Counted from the first letter of the stretch, positions 29,355 through 38,794 are shown. The stretch is 64,000 nt of DNA from Oscillatoria sp. CS-180 (GCF_028330965.1 NZ_JAQMUB010000092.1:62001-126000); one strand, 5' to 3'. Numbers and translations are program-made. Notes: generated by a model from the letters alone, not told the origin.

Positions 29355-29579
29355 CGCTTTGGTAGGAAGGCGGAAAGGACGTAATTACGTTACCTTTCGT
29401 AAAAAATCGCCGGAATCGATATAAATTAAAGCTTTCAACGATCCATATTTTGAAAGTTGCCCTTAGAATGGGGCAGTGAAATTCCGGGATGTCAGGGGTT
29501 TCAGCGATTCGGGCAAAGAGACCTCTTTGTTTCGATCGCCGCCCTGAGATCTCTGTTCCCCAGAAGGAGACTCACAAAC

Positions 29580-29855
29580 ATGAACAAAGGTGAATTGGTT
29601 GATAAGGTTGCCGAGAAATCGGGCGTTACCAAAAAGCAAGCTGACTCAGTTCTCACGGCTGCCATTGAAGCCATTATGGAAACGGTGTCTAGCGGCGATA
29701 AAGTAACCCTGGTTGGCTTTGGCTCTTTTGAGCGTCGTGATCGTAAAGAGCGGGAAGGTCGCAATCCCAAAACGGGTGAAACGATGGTTATTCCTGCAAC
29801 TAAAGTGCCTGCCTTTTCTGCAGGTAAGCAGTTCAAAGAGATGGTGAGCAAATAG
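29580..29855 (+). CDS. hup: HU-family histone-like DNA-binding protein
   Basis: 91 residues from the ATG at 29580, with AAGGAG at 29564-29569; the longer open frame upstream is not used. The sequence is canonical HU: MNKGELVDKVAEKSGVTKKQ, the GFGSFERRDRKEREGRNPK beta arm, and ATKVPAFSAGKQFKEMV. It bends and compacts DNA and helps recombination, replication and transcription. Confidence 0.96.
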   Translation: MNKGELVDKVAEKSGVTKKQADSVLTAAIEAIMETVSSGDKVTLVGFGSFERRDRKEREGRNPKTGETMVIPATKVPAFSAGKQFKEMVSK

Positions 29856-29870
29856 AAATCAACAATTCCG

Positions 29871-30983
29871 TTGGAAGATATTCCGTTTAATACTCGACCT
29901 AATCATGGGGGGAACGTTGAGTGGGCTGCCCAAGTGGCCCGCTGTTCTCCCCATGATTTGCTTGATTTCTCTGCCAGCATCAATCCTTTGGGTCCACCGG
30001 ATTCAGCGATCGCAGCCATCCACAATAATCTCGATCAGCTATCCCGCTATCCCAATCCTGACTACAGCACTCTGAAACAGGCTCTGGCACACCACCATGG
30101 TATTTCTCCAGCATGGATTCTCCCTGGCAACGGAGCCGCCGAGCTGTTAACTTGGGCCGCTCGATCGCTGGCTGAACTAGAGGCCGTCTATTTTTTTACG
30201 CCTGCTTTTGGCGACTACCAGCGATCGCTGACAACCTTTAATGCTCCAACGGTTGCTTGCCCAATCTCCCTTACTGCGGCGGAAAATAATGCCGTTGATT
30301 GGGTTACCACGCTTCATCAGCAGCTATGTCATGCCTCTAATCGTTGTGGACTCCTGCTAAATACCCCCCATAACCCGACTGGGTTGGTCATTCCTTTAGA
30401 CCTGCTGACTGAACTCTTAGAGACGTTTGCCTTAGTCGTGGTGGACGAAGCCTTCATGGATTTTTTGCCGCCTGAAGCTCAATGCAGCCTGATTGATCAG
30501 ATCGAACGATGGCCCAATCTAATTGTCTTGCGATCGCTCACCAAGTTTTACAGCCTGCCTGGATTGCGTTTAGGCTATGCGATCGCTCATCCCGATCAGC
30601 TTCAGTGCTGGCAGCAGTGGCGCGATCCTTGGCCTGTTAATATCCTTGCAGCAGCGGTGGGTGCAGCCGTCTTGCAAGATCACGACTATCAACAGCAAAC
30701 CTGGGAATGGCTGGCGACTGCCCGCTCAAAGCTATTCGAGCAGCTTCAGGCTATTCCTGGCTTGCATCCCCTACCGGGACAGGCAAACTATCTTCTGATT
30801 CGTTGCGATCGCCCTGGCTCGCAGCTCCAGCTTGATTTACTGAAGCAACATCGCATTTTGGTCCGCGACTGCTTAAGCTTTCCTGAGTTGGGCGATCGCT
30901 ACATTCGCGTTGCCGTCCGCTCTGCAAAAGAAAACGCGATACTTGTCAAAGCTCTCACTCAGTGCAAAACTATACCTTCTTAG
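29871..30983 (+). CDS. cobD: threonine-phosphate decarboxylase-like (class II PLP aminotransferase)
   Basis: 370 residues of the fold-type I PLP family, closest in motifs to CobD/CobC, which makes aminopropanol phosphate for the cobalamin nucleotide loop. Visible features are the PNHGGNVEWAAQ start, DLLDFSASINPLGPP, LLNTPHNPTGLVIP, VVDEAFMDF, the Schiff-base Lys in SLTKFYSLPGLRLGY, and RVAVRSAKENAILVKAL. Histidinol-phosphate aminotransferase is the main alternative, but the HGGN start and SASINPLG favour CobD. No ATG fits and the only early start is TTG at 29871, 15 bases after the HU stop. Confidence 0.85.
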   Translation: MEDIPFNTRPNHGGNVEWAAQVARCSPHDLLDFSASINPLGPPDSAIAAIHNNLDQLSRYPNPDYSTLKQALAHHHGISPAWILPGNGAAELLTWAARSLAELEAVYFFTPAFGDYQRSLTTFNAPTVACPISLTAAENNAVDWVTTLHQQLCHASNRCGLLLNTPHNPTGLVIPLDLLTELLETFALVVVDEAFMDFLPPEAQCSLIDQIERWPNLIVLRSLTKFYSLPGLRLGYAIAHPDQLQCWQQWRDPWPVNILAAAVGAAVLQDHDYQQQTWEWLATARSKLFEQLQAIPGLHPLPGQANYLLIRCDRPGSQLQLDLLKQHRILVRDCLSFPELGDRYIRVAVRSAKENAILVKALTQCKTIPS

Positions 30984-31164
30984 TCCACAACAACCCAAAA
31001 AGCTGAAGCCATTGCAATGAAGAGGATAAGCTCTTAACTCAGACCTTTGCTATAGAACTTTTCACGGACAAGTTTCAGGCTTGTTTTTATACTGATTCAA
31101 TTGCGAAAGCTAGTGACCTCATGGGAATTCTGACAAGGAATCTTCCATCGTTACGCGAGGTCAT

Positions 31165-31662
31165 ATGTTCGGGATATTAGCATCAGTTTTAGTAGCTCAA
31201 GTTTCTACCACAGACTGGGTCTGCTGGATGGATATGGGATATGGCCCTGTTGATATGAGCAATATTTGTGGAATAAGTGCCAATGCCGAAGCATCATCAA
31301 ATCAAAGTGAAGAAACAACCGCTGAATCAAATACGCAAAACGAGCCAGCCTTTGCTTATGGCACATTTATCCCATTACCTGGTGTCTGGGAATGCGCAGA
31401 GGCAAGATCCGACCAAGTTATCAATAGTGCCGCCCAAACTTATGAAGTTGGTATGTTTGAACGTTTTTTGGATCAGTGCGCTGCTGAACTAGGGGTAATA
31501 GCTACCTTCAATTCTCCGAGCGGTCGGCTAGAAATTGTTGAACCAATAAGGAATGAAGGATTTTGGGTCAGGGTTCCAGATGATCGAGAGGGTTATGGAC
31601 CCTTCGAGCGACGGAGCGAAGCTCAAGAGTGGGCCAAGGAAAACTTTGTACAATTCTTCTAA
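31165..31662 (+). CDS. secreted paired-Cys protein, unknown function
   Basis: 165 residues. It begins with a short hydrophobic stretch (MFGILASVLVAQVSTT) that may be a truncated signal or membrane anchor; the true start may be further upstream. DWVCWMDMGYGPVDMSNICG follows, the same layout as the secreted protein at 11676. A Ser/Glu/Asn-rich linker (about 38-68) leads to a C-terminal domain with further cysteines (WECAEARS, LDQCAAEL). Not recognised. Confidence 0.65.
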   Translation: MFGILASVLVAQVSTTDWVCWMDMGYGPVDMSNICGISANAEASSNQSEETTAESNTQNEPAFAYGTFIPLPGVWECAEARSDQVINSAAQTYEVGMFERFLDQCAAELGVIATFNSPSGRLEIVEPIRNEGFWVRVPDDREGYGPFERRSEAQEWAKENFVQFF

Positions 31663-31736
31663 AACTGCAAAGTTTACCTCACTTAACTCCGTGACCTGGT
31701 TTATCCTGATCCTATTGGTTCACGAGAGAATTTTCC

Positions 31737-31964
31737 GTGTTTGAATACCTGCTGCGACGATATCAGCCTACTCCAGGAGACGTTCTAGAGGTACTAGAAC
31801 TACATCAGTTGGCTATTGAATTTAAGCAGGAGCAGCATTATCGAGAGGCCTTAGAAGCTCACTATCAGGAATACGATCAGCTCGTCGAACAAAACCAGCG
31901 AGATCATGCCGCAATGCAGCAAGAACCAAATCTATTTGCGCTCTTCTGCAAAAAGCGTCAATAG
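31737..31964 (+). CDS. small conserved-type hypothetical protein
   Basis: 75 residues from a GTG start. It is helical and charged (DVLEVLELHQLAIEFKQEQHYREALEAHYQEYDQLVEQNQRDH) and ends FALFCKKRQ. No domain is recognised. Coding potential is judged from the even codon pattern and its isolation from other genes; it could be a small cytosolic regulatory or adaptor protein, but that is not supported directly. Confidence 0.5.
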   Translation: MFEYLLRRYQPTPGDVLEVLELHQLAIEFKQEQHYREALEAHYQEYDQLVEQNQRDHAAMQQEPNLFALFCKKRQ

Positions 31965-31981
31965 GTTGACAACGACGCTGG

Positions 31982-32227
31982 CTAACCTAGAACTTCCAGT
32001 TCGTTTTCTCTCAAGTGAGCTTTGAAGGGACGCTTTGCGCCCTCAACCTGAAATTGAACAATCACCGGAAAATTAGCGCTGATAGGGCGACCTTGCCAAT
32101 CGGATAAGACAGCCGTGACTTCACCTTCTAGCCCTTTGCCATCATAGGCGGTATTGCGATGCAGGGGATGATGGTAGAAAATAACCGATTCTTTGATGCG
32201 AACGCGATCGCCAACCTGCATTGCCAA
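31982..32227 (-). CDS. ftrV: ferredoxin-thioredoxin reductase variable subunit
   Basis: About 81 residues (the start could be the third-codon ATG). The SH3-like beta barrel is clear: MQVGDRVRIKESVIFYHHPLHR, GLEGEVTAVLSDWQGRPISANFPVIVQF and KAHLRENELEVLG. FtrV is the alpha subunit that supports the catalytic 4Fe-4S subunit FtrC in passing electrons from ferredoxin to thioredoxin. FtrC is not in the window. Confidence 0.93.
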   Translation of the reverse strand: MAMQVGDRVRIKESVIFYHHPLHRNTAYDGKGLEGEVTAVLSDWQGRPISANFPVIVQFQVEGAKRPFKAHLRENELEVLG

Positions 32228-32330
32228 CTCAGCCTCCTCTCAGCACTAGCTTCCGCCCTCACTAGAATGGAGCGGCTCGCCTCTTTTCACAGCTTTACTA
32301 TCTTGACACAGGTTGTTACAGAAACTACTT

Positions 32331-33896
32331 TTAGCCGTTGACTTCTTCATTCAATGGCTGAGACTCCAACTCATTTTGCAGCTGTGCCAAGATTGCATAC
32401 TCTGGCTGAAGTTTTTCCAGCAATCGCTGATAGATAGGAATGATCCTCTGATAAACCTGAACGTTTTGCGCTATGGGCCGATGCTGATAGGTGGTGCCAA
32501 TCATGTCCGAAGCAACATCCAGACTATCAATTTCTCCTAGTGCCAACAGTCCTAAAATAGCGGCCCCAAAACAGGAACTCTCATAGCTCTCGGGAACCAT
32601 AACTTCGCGATTGAAAACATCGGCTAGCATTTGTCGCCAAAGCTTGGAACGAGCAAACCCACCTGCAGCCCGAATGCTATTGGCCTCTCCAATGGTGTCC
32701 TGCAAGGTTTCCAATACCAAGTACAAGTTATAGACGACGCCCTCTAATACAGCTCGAATCATGTGAGCCTTATTGTGGTGCATCCCCAGACCTACGAAGC
32801 TTGCTTTTGCATTGGCATCCCACAGCGGCGATCGCTCACCTGATAGATAAGGATGAAAGATCAATCCCTCAGCGCCCGGACGAATCGTATTGGCGATCGC
32901 GGTCAACATGTCATAGGGATCCCTACCCAACAGCTTTGCCGTATCGATTTCTGCATCTGCAAGCTGGTCTCTAATCCATCTCAGGGCAATACCACCGTTA
33001 TTAATAGCGCCGCCAATAACCCAATGATCTTGAGTCAAGACATAACAAAACAGAACTCCATCCGGGTCTGTCTTAGGTTGATCGACAACAGCCCTGACCG
33101 CACCACTGGTACCCACTGTTGTCGCCACTACTCCTGGCTGAATAGCACCAACACCCAGATTCGCCAACACACCATCACTCGCACCAATGACGACGGGTAA
33201 ATCAGCAGGCAGCCCTATTGTGTCCGCACAGGACGTTCGCATTGTCTGACAGATATGTGTCGTTGGCACAAGGGTCGAAAGTTGTTTGGGCGAAACTCCC
33301 GCTATCTCAAGCGCCTCACTGTCCCAATCCAGCGCCTGTAGATTCAGTAGTCCCGTGGCAGAGGCGATCGAGTGATCCACCACATACTGCTCGAAGAGTT
33401 GATAAAACACATACTCCTTAATGGAAATAAACCGAGCAGCTTGCTCAAACAATTCAGGATGCTCGTTCCGTAGCCACAGCATCTTAACTAGCGGAGACAT
33501 GGGGTGGATAGGGGTTCCCGTACGTCGATAAATTCTTTGACCCTGCTCTGAATTTTTAAGCTTGGTAGACCACTTGGCGCTGCGGTTGTCGGCCCAAGTG
33601 ATGCTTTGGGTCAGGGGACGGTGCTGTTCGTCCATCAGGATCAGGCTGTGCATAGCCGCACTAAAAGACAGGCAAAGAACCTGCGCCGGCTCTATCCGAC
33701 TAACAACATCTCGTAGCGTTTTGATGACAGCCGAAAAGATTGCTTTGGGGTCTTGTTCCGCTGTTGCGTGGGTTGGCGACAACAAAGGATAAGGAACAGC
33801 GCTTTTGTGGACAACTTCACCACTTTTTGCAAAAAGGACAGATTTAGTGCTGGTAGTGCCAATATCGACACCGATGACATACGGGTTCTCAAACAT
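32331..33896 (-). CDS. gntK: gluconokinase, FGGY family
   Basis: 521 residues from the ATG at 33896; a longer open frame starts inside the permease gene's end. FGGY motifs are YVIGVDIGTTSTKSVLF at the N-terminus, SFSAAMHSLILMDE, ITWADNRS, GASDGVLANLGVGA, GTSGAVRAVV, PYLSGERSPLWD and ESSCFGAAILGLLALGE. This resembles gluconate kinases of the GntK/FGGY type rather than xylulokinase because of the SAAMHS segment and the gene pairing. It phosphorylates gluconate to 6-phosphogluconate. It starts four bases after the permease stop, forming a tight operon. Confidence 0.85.
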   Translation of the reverse strand: MFENPYVIGVDIGTTSTKSVLFAKSGEVVHKSAVPYPLLSPTHATAEQDPKAIFSAVIKTLRDVVSRIEPAQVLCLSFSAAMHSLILMDEQHRPLTQSITWADNRSAKWSTKLKNSEQGQRIYRRTGTPIHPMSPLVKMLWLRNEHPELFEQAARFISIKEYVFYQLFEQYVVDHSIASATGLLNLQALDWDSEALEIAGVSPKQLSTLVPTTHICQTMRTSCADTIGLPADLPVVIGASDGVLANLGVGAIQPGVVATTVGTSGAVRAVVDQPKTDPDGVLFCYVLTQDHWVIGGAINNGGIALRWIRDQLADAEIDTAKLLGRDPYDMLTAIANTIRPGAEGLIFHPYLSGERSPLWDANAKASFVGLGMHHNKAHMIRAVLEGVVYNLYLVLETLQDTIGEANSIRAAGGFARSKLWRQMLADVFNREVMVPESYESSCFGAAILGLLALGEIDSLDVASDMIGTTYQHRPIAQNVQVYQRIIPIYQRLLEKLQPEYAILAQLQNELESQPLNEEVNG

Positions 33897-33900
33897 GACT

Positions 33901-35256
33901 TTATAGGAAAAAACTTGCGACAAAAACCACTCCAAATCCCACTGCTCCCAGGATTGTTTCCATGACTGTCCAGGATTTGAACGTAGCAGCTTCGTCCATG
34001 CCGAAGAAGCGACCCACTAACCAAAAACCAGAGTCATTGACGTGGGACAGTACAGTCGCCCCAGAGGCGATCGCAATCACCAGTGCTCCTACTAGTGGAG
34101 CCGAATAGTTACCAATTTCAATAGCCGGAGCGATAAGGCCAGCAGCCGTTACCATCGATACTGTTGCCGAACCCTGACTCACACGGACAACTGTGGCAAT
34201 CAAAAAGGCTAGGAGAATAATCGGTAGATTGGAAGCCGCCATGAGATTGGCCAACGCTTCTCCAATTCCCGTTGCAACCAAAACTTTACCGAAAACGCCA
34301 CCTGCCCCCGTGACCAGAATGATGAGGCCAACCGGTTCGAGCGATCGCGTTGCAAACGACTGTATTTCGCGCATGGAATACCCCAATCGCGTTCCCAAGA
34401 AATAGAACGACAGTAACGCCGCTACAATAAGCGCTGTAAAAGGGTGACCAATAAAACTAATCCAGCCGCGAATGGTACTGTCCTCAGGCAACAAAACGGT
34501 CGAGAAAGTGTTCAATAAAATGAGTACCAGAGGAACCGCAATAATGGCGACAACCAAACCGAAATTGGGGATGCGCTTCTTCTCAGCGGTATCAGCTTTA
34601 GGATTATGTTCGTCAAGAATATGGGTAGGAACATCCAAGTGAATCTGCTTGGAAATGTACTTACCAAAGAAAATGCCACCAATCAGAGTGGCCGGAATTC
34701 CAGCTATTAAACCAAACAGGATAACCCATCCTAAATCGGCTCCTAAAAGGGATGCGACAGCCACAGGACCAGGCGTTGGAGGGATAAAGCTATGAGCAAC
34801 AGCGATGCCCGCAACAAGCGGAATTCCGTAGTACAGCAAAGATTTTCCCGTTCGTTGCGCCAAACTGTAGACCAGCGGAATAAACAAGATTAGAGCAACA
34901 TCAAAAAAGACAGGAATGGCCACGATGATGCCAGTAGCCGCGAGTGCCCATTGGGCTTTATCTTCACCAAATCGTTTAACAAGGGTGTTAGCAATTTGTT
35001 CAGCCCCTCCTGAAACCTGAAGGATTTCGCCAAACATCGCCCCCACACCAATCACAATGGCGATGTATCCGAGCGTACTGCCCATTCCTTGCTGAATAGT
35101 GTCAGCAATTTCACTGGCAGGAATACCGCCTAAAATTGCGACTACAAGGCTAGAAATCAGCAGCGCAATAAAGGCTTGCAAGCGCAGAAAAATAACCAGA
35201 AAGAGCAGTAGGGCAACACCCAAAACTGCAATAAAAACGAGAGAAAAGGTAGACAT
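33901..35256 (-). CDS. gntP: gluconate:H+ symporter, GntP family
   Basis: 451 residues from MSTFSLVFIAVLGVALL. About twelve membrane spans are visible. GntP signatures include QQGMGSTLGYIAIVIGVGAMFGEILQVSGGAEQIA, GIAVAHSFIPPTPGPVAVA, GAGGVFGKVLVATGIGEA, RVSQGSATVSMVTAAGLIAP and HVNDSGFWLVGRFFGM. It imports gluconate or related sugar acids in the inner membrane. It is translated just ahead of gntK on the same strand. The gene start has a string of A's upstream and dyads near 35411-35507 (see regulatory entry). Confidence 0.92.
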   Translation of the reverse strand: MSTFSLVFIAVLGVALLLFLVIFLRLQAFIALLISSLVVAILGGIPASEIADTIQQGMGSTLGYIAIVIGVGAMFGEILQVSGGAEQIANTLVKRFGEDKAQWALAATGIIVAIPVFFDVALILFIPLVYSLAQRTGKSLLYYGIPLVAGIAVAHSFIPPTPGPVAVASLLGADLGWVILFGLIAGIPATLIGGIFFGKYISKQIHLDVPTHILDEHNPKADTAEKKRIPNFGLVVAIIAVPLVLILLNTFSTVLLPEDSTIRGWISFIGHPFTALIVAALLSFYFLGTRLGYSMREIQSFATRSLEPVGLIILVTGAGGVFGKVLVATGIGEALANLMAASNLPIILLAFLIATVVRVSQGSATVSMVTAAGLIAPAIEIGNYSAPLVGALVIAIASGATVLSHVNDSGFWLVGRFFGMDEAATFKSWTVMETILGAVGFGVVFVASFFL

Positions 35257-35635
35257 TTCCAAAAAAACTGTTTCAAAAAAGCTGAGCCACTCAAAGGATT
35301 TCAGCACATATGGCTAGCAGGAAAAATACTATTCACCAACTGGTAGTGACAGGAGCAAATAGCCAATTCGTCGCTGCGGCATAAGGTATTTGATTGGCCT
35401 TATTAATAGGGTTTAATTAAACACCCATAAAAACATCCTTCTAGGGAAAGAGGCCCTACAAAAAAGTGCCCTGGTTTACAGTTACAAGCAGGATGTTTTG
35501 TAAACTAAAATGAAGCTTATGCTAATTCAATTTGAGGGCTTGCAACCCATCAATTTTTGTAGAGCAAGCGGAAACTTGTTCCTCAAAACACTTCACAGAG
35601 AACGTGATATAGTCCCATGGCAATAGGTTCGGCTA
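35257..35635. promoter_or_regulatory. probable promoter/operator region of the gluconate operon
   Basis: Non-coding. Contains the 12-bp palindrome GTTTAATTAAAC (35411-35422) framed by GG/CCC, and a spaced inverted repeat AAAACATCCT...AGGATGTTTT (about 35431-35440 and 35491-35500). These lie 155-245 bases upstream of gntP, so they are plausible binding sites for a regulator, but no regulator gene is adjacent. Confidence 0.35.
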
Positions 35636-35734
35636 CATAGCTGTCGCCAGTTCCGTGAGGACAAGACGGTGAGCCGTCTAGCGATGTGCATCTGGATGCG
35701 ATTAGGTGCACAAGTCTGAAAGGCTAAAGCTATA
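35636..35734 (-). repeat. family A miniature element
   Basis: 99 bases between CATAGCTGTCGCC and GGCTAAAGCTATA, whose ends are imperfect inverted repeats; AAGACGGTGAGCCGTCTAGC is an internal marker. It lies between the EF-G-like gene and gntP, immediately beside the terminator hairpin at 35746. Confidence 0.75.
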
Positions 35735-35745
35735 AAAATCCAAAT

Positions 35746-35775
35746 AGCCCTCCCTGAACAATATCAGGGAGGGCT
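35746..35775. terminator. hairpin terminator of the EF-G-like gene
   Basis: Perfect 12-base arms AGCCCTCCCTGA and TCAGGGAGGGCT around a six-base loop, 36 bases past the stop of the leftward EF-G-like gene. It lacks a long T run on that side, but the stem is very strong. Confidence 0.7.
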
Positions 35776-35810
35776 TTGAAGTTAAGGTCTTAGGAAATCA
35801 GCAGAAGACC

Positions 35811-37838
35811 TTAGGCGTTTGCCTTTGCCAGGATACGATCGCGCAACGCATCCGGCACCGGATCAAGATGATCATAGTGCCAGCAGAACGTTCCTACACC
35901 CATTGAGAGCGATCGCAGTTCTAAAATCAAGTTCTGCATTTCTGATTCTGGGATATGGGCTGCAACAGTGTCCCAACCCTGCCAACCAGCTTTGGCTTCA
36001 TAGCCCAAAATCTGGCCGCGATGGGTGCTAATTAGCTTCAAGACCCCTGCCGTAAAGCTATTCGGTACAGAAATCTCAACCGCATCGACCGGTTCCAGCA
36101 AAACTGGCTCACACTTCGGCAATCCCTCTTGCATAGCAATCCTCGCGGCTTGCTTGAATGCCTGATCGGAACTGTCCACCGCGTGATACGAGCCATTCGT
36201 CAAGGTCACAGCGACGTCCACCACTGGAAAACCTAGCGGCCCCTGACTGAGATATTCCCGCACCCCTGTCTCAACGCTGGGGATATATTGACGTGGCACC
36301 ACTCCACCCACGATCTTCTGATCGAAGTTAAAACCTTGGCCCCGCTCTAGGGGACGAATGTCTAGGCATACATCGCCAAACTGCCCGTGGCCGCCTGTTT
36401 GATGTTTATAGCGACCGCGAATTTCTTTGCCCACTTTACGAATGGTTTCTTTGTAGGGAACCCGTGGTAAGTGAGTCGTCATCGGCAAGTTGTACTTGCG
36501 ACGTAGCCGATCTAGAGAAATGTTCAGATGAACTTCTCCTTGGCCCCAAAGAATCACTTCGTGAGTATCGCCGTGCTGTTCCCAACGGAGAGAAGGATCC
36601 TCCTCCATCAGCTTATTCAGCGCATCCGTCAGCTTCACTTCATCACTGCGATTCTCGGGCGCGATCGCCAATGCATACACCGGAGCCAGTTTTTCTGCCG
36701 TTGGTAGCTCAACATTAGGCGTTGATTGAGTCGATAGGGTTGTACCCGTGTGGGCATGGTCCAAACGAGCAACCGCTACGATATCGCCAGCGTTCGCTTT
36801 TGAAAGACTCTCTTGCTGTTGTCCCATGAGTCGATAAAGACCGCCCATGCGATCGCCATTCAAGCAGTCGCCATCACTCAAACTACCCTGCCAAATTCTG
36901 ACCAGAGACAGTTTGCCGCCTTGGGGCGAATAGAACGTTTTGAGGACTTGCGCCAACGGCTCAGTCACTGAAGCATCAACCCCGCGGTTTTCAGCCGTTA
37001 CGGAGGCATCCGGTGCTTCTTTAACTAAGGCATCCCAAAGGGGACGTGAGCCAAAGTCTTCGGAGGCAATTCCAAAGAGAACCGGCACGATCAAGTCAGC
37101 ACCTAAGTCTTGCTTCAGATCGCGGAGAATTTCCTCTTCAGGAGGCTGAATATCTTCTAGCAGTTCCTCCAGTAAATGATCATCAAAATCAGCTAAGGTC
37201 TCTAGCATTTCTTCACGAGCCGCCTGCTCCTGCGCCTTCAAAGACTCAGGTAAAGGAACGTGATCAGCTGGAGCATTAGCATGATAGTGGTAGGCTTGCT
37301 CAGTGATTAAATCAATAAAACCAACTAGTTTTTGGTCCTCTCGAATGGGATATTGTTGCGGCAAGATAGGTCGGCTAGAAACGGTTTTTAAGGCCTTTAA
37401 AACCTCTTGGAATGGAGCCGCAGCCCGATCCATTTTGTTGACCCAAATGAGGTGAGGGATCTCCCAGCTATCAAGAAACTGAAATAAGGGAGCCAGGGTC
37501 AATACGCGATGAGGATCGGCCTCGCAGACAATAATGGCGGCATCAACGCCAATCAGTGCATTGTCCGTTTCTTGCTGCAGTTCAACGGAACCGGGACAGT
37601 CCACAAAATTAAAGCGAATGCCGCCGTACTCAGTACAGGCGGCATTTAGTTCCACACTCATGGTGCGATCGCGGGCTTCAGGCGTAGCATCTCCTAATGT
37701 ATTGCCTTCTTCAATTTTGCCCTTACGAGTAATCGCTTGACTGACATAAAGCAAGCTTTCTAAAAGTGTTGTTTTACCACTAGAGTAGGGGCCAACAATC
37801 GCAATGTTGCGCGGCCCCGATAAAACTTTCTGAGTCAT
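35811..37838 (-). CDS. elongation factor G-like GTPase (EF-G2 type paralogue)
   Basis: 675 residues with EF-G architecture. The G domain has P-loop GPYSSGKTT, an effector-region RDRTMSVEL, G3 DCPGS and G4 NKMD. EF-G domains II, III, IV (TGGHGQFGDVCLDI) and V follow, the last with QILGYEAKAGWQGWDTVAAHIPE. Canonical EF-G has AHxDAGKTT and DTPGH; here the G3 His is replaced by Ser, so catalysis or timing must differ. Paralogues of this kind exist in other bacteria, and their role is unsettled. It is a single gene with a terminator behind it. Confidence 0.85.
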   Translation of the reverse strand: MTQKVLSGPRNIAIVGPYSSGKTTLLESLLYVSQAITRKGKIEEGNTLGDATPEARDRTMSVELNAACTEYGGIRFNFVDCPGSVELQQETDNALIGVDAAIIVCEADPHRVLTLAPLFQFLDSWEIPHLIWVNKMDRAAAPFQEVLKALKTVSSRPILPQQYPIREDQKLVGFIDLITEQAYHYHANAPADHVPLPESLKAQEQAAREEMLETLADFDDHLLEELLEDIQPPEEEILRDLKQDLGADLIVPVLFGIASEDFGSRPLWDALVKEAPDASVTAENRGVDASVTEPLAQVLKTFYSPQGGKLSLVRIWQGSLSDGDCLNGDRMGGLYRLMGQQQESLSKANAGDIVAVARLDHAHTGTTLSTQSTPNVELPTAEKLAPVYALAIAPENRSDEVKLTDALNKLMEEDPSLRWEQHGDTHEVILWGQGEVHLNISLDRLRRKYNLPMTTHLPRVPYKETIRKVGKEIRGRYKHQTGGHGQFGDVCLDIRPLERGQGFNFDQKIVGGVVPRQYIPSVETGVREYLSQGPLGFPVVDVAVTLTNGSYHAVDSSDQAFKQAARIAMQEGLPKCEPVLLEPVDAVEISVPNSFTAGVLKLISTHRGQILGYEAKAGWQGWDTVAAHIPESEMQNLILELRSLSMGVGTFCWHYDHLDPVPDALRDRILAKANA

Positions 37839-38023
37839 AATTTACCCCTTCCATTTGGGTAGAACAATCTCAACAAAATTCCCGTAGCGGATAGAAACTG
37901 TGTTGACCTTGAAAATCAGTTGATGCGCTGACTTAGCTTCACATTAATCCTTTCATAACCCTAGCGATTTTCTTGTTGAAAAAAATTCACGACTCTAAGT
38001 TTCGTGAGTAAGTGTAGAGAAAT

Positions 38024-38794
38024 ATGAATCACTGGGCATGCTGTATTACTGCTTTGCGAAGAACAATTTTGGCTCATCAAATCTTAAGAAAAAAGGGTTT
38101 TTTCGTGGTTTGTAGACAATTCTTTAGAAAGCCAGGGGTGAAACTTATTAGCATTATTGGCGCGATCGCCATAGGCTGTTTCGCTATTGGCATTCAAAAT
38201 CAGGCTTCAGCCACATTGCCGACACCAGAAGATCGCTCCGCTCTCAGCTCTGAGAGCATTGCTTACACCGAAATACTCGACTACGGAGCTGCTTTAGAGG
38301 AGCTGCAGCGTTCTCTCACATTCAGAGGTGAGCCGCTAAATCCCAGAGCGGTTGCTGCCCTGATTCCTTGGCTATCGGACACATTACCTGGCGCGATCGC
38401 GGTAGACCTGGAGGGCACCGTAGCAGACACCAACCAATTTGGTGGGGAGGTCTATCCCTTAGAAGAGGGACGTATCTTTGCAGAATGGACTGACGCTGGA
38501 GACAGCAAATTTGTCGGTTATCAGCCTGTCGGTCGCCTTGATAATGGCGTCCATGTGCTGAGGGTTTGGATCAATACAGGCGGTTCCGGTATATTCCCAT
38601 TTCTCATGTTGGTGAGCTTTGATCTCGACACCGAAATAGACAACGGGTATGTACGGCAGCGCTTGGTGATGACAAGACGAGGTGAATTTGCTTTGGGCGG
38701 TGGTTACGACGGCGATATTACGCTTTCGGGGAATACCCTCATGCTGACCCCAGCCCCCCATGGAGAGGCTTCCCAAACTGTTCAATTAGAGTAA
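38024..38794 (+). CDS. exported protein of unknown function
   Basis: 256 residues as drawn from the first ATG. Residues about 38-62 (VKLISIIGAIAIGCFAIGIQNQASA) are a signal or anchor segment, so the true start may be the GTG near residue 28, giving a normal signal peptide. The mature part (about 65-256) is beta-rich, with RTFAEW-like and VGRLDNGVHVLRVWINTGGSG stretches, and ends with the LALGGGYDGDITLSGNTLMLTP type. Not recognised. The TIR gene follows 102 bases later. Confidence 0.65.
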   Translation: MNHWACCITALRRTILAHQILRKKGFFVVCRQFFRKPGVKLISIIGAIAIGCFAIGIQNQASATLPTPEDRSALSSESIAYTEILDYGAALEELQRSLTFRGEPLNPRAVAALIPWLSDTLPGAIAVDLEGTVADTNQFGGEVYPLEEGRIFAEWTDAGDSKFVGYQPVGRLDNGVHVLRVWINTGGSGIFPFLMLVSFDLDTEIDNGYVRQRLVMTRRGEFALGGGYDGDITLSGNTLMLTPAPHGEASQTVQLE

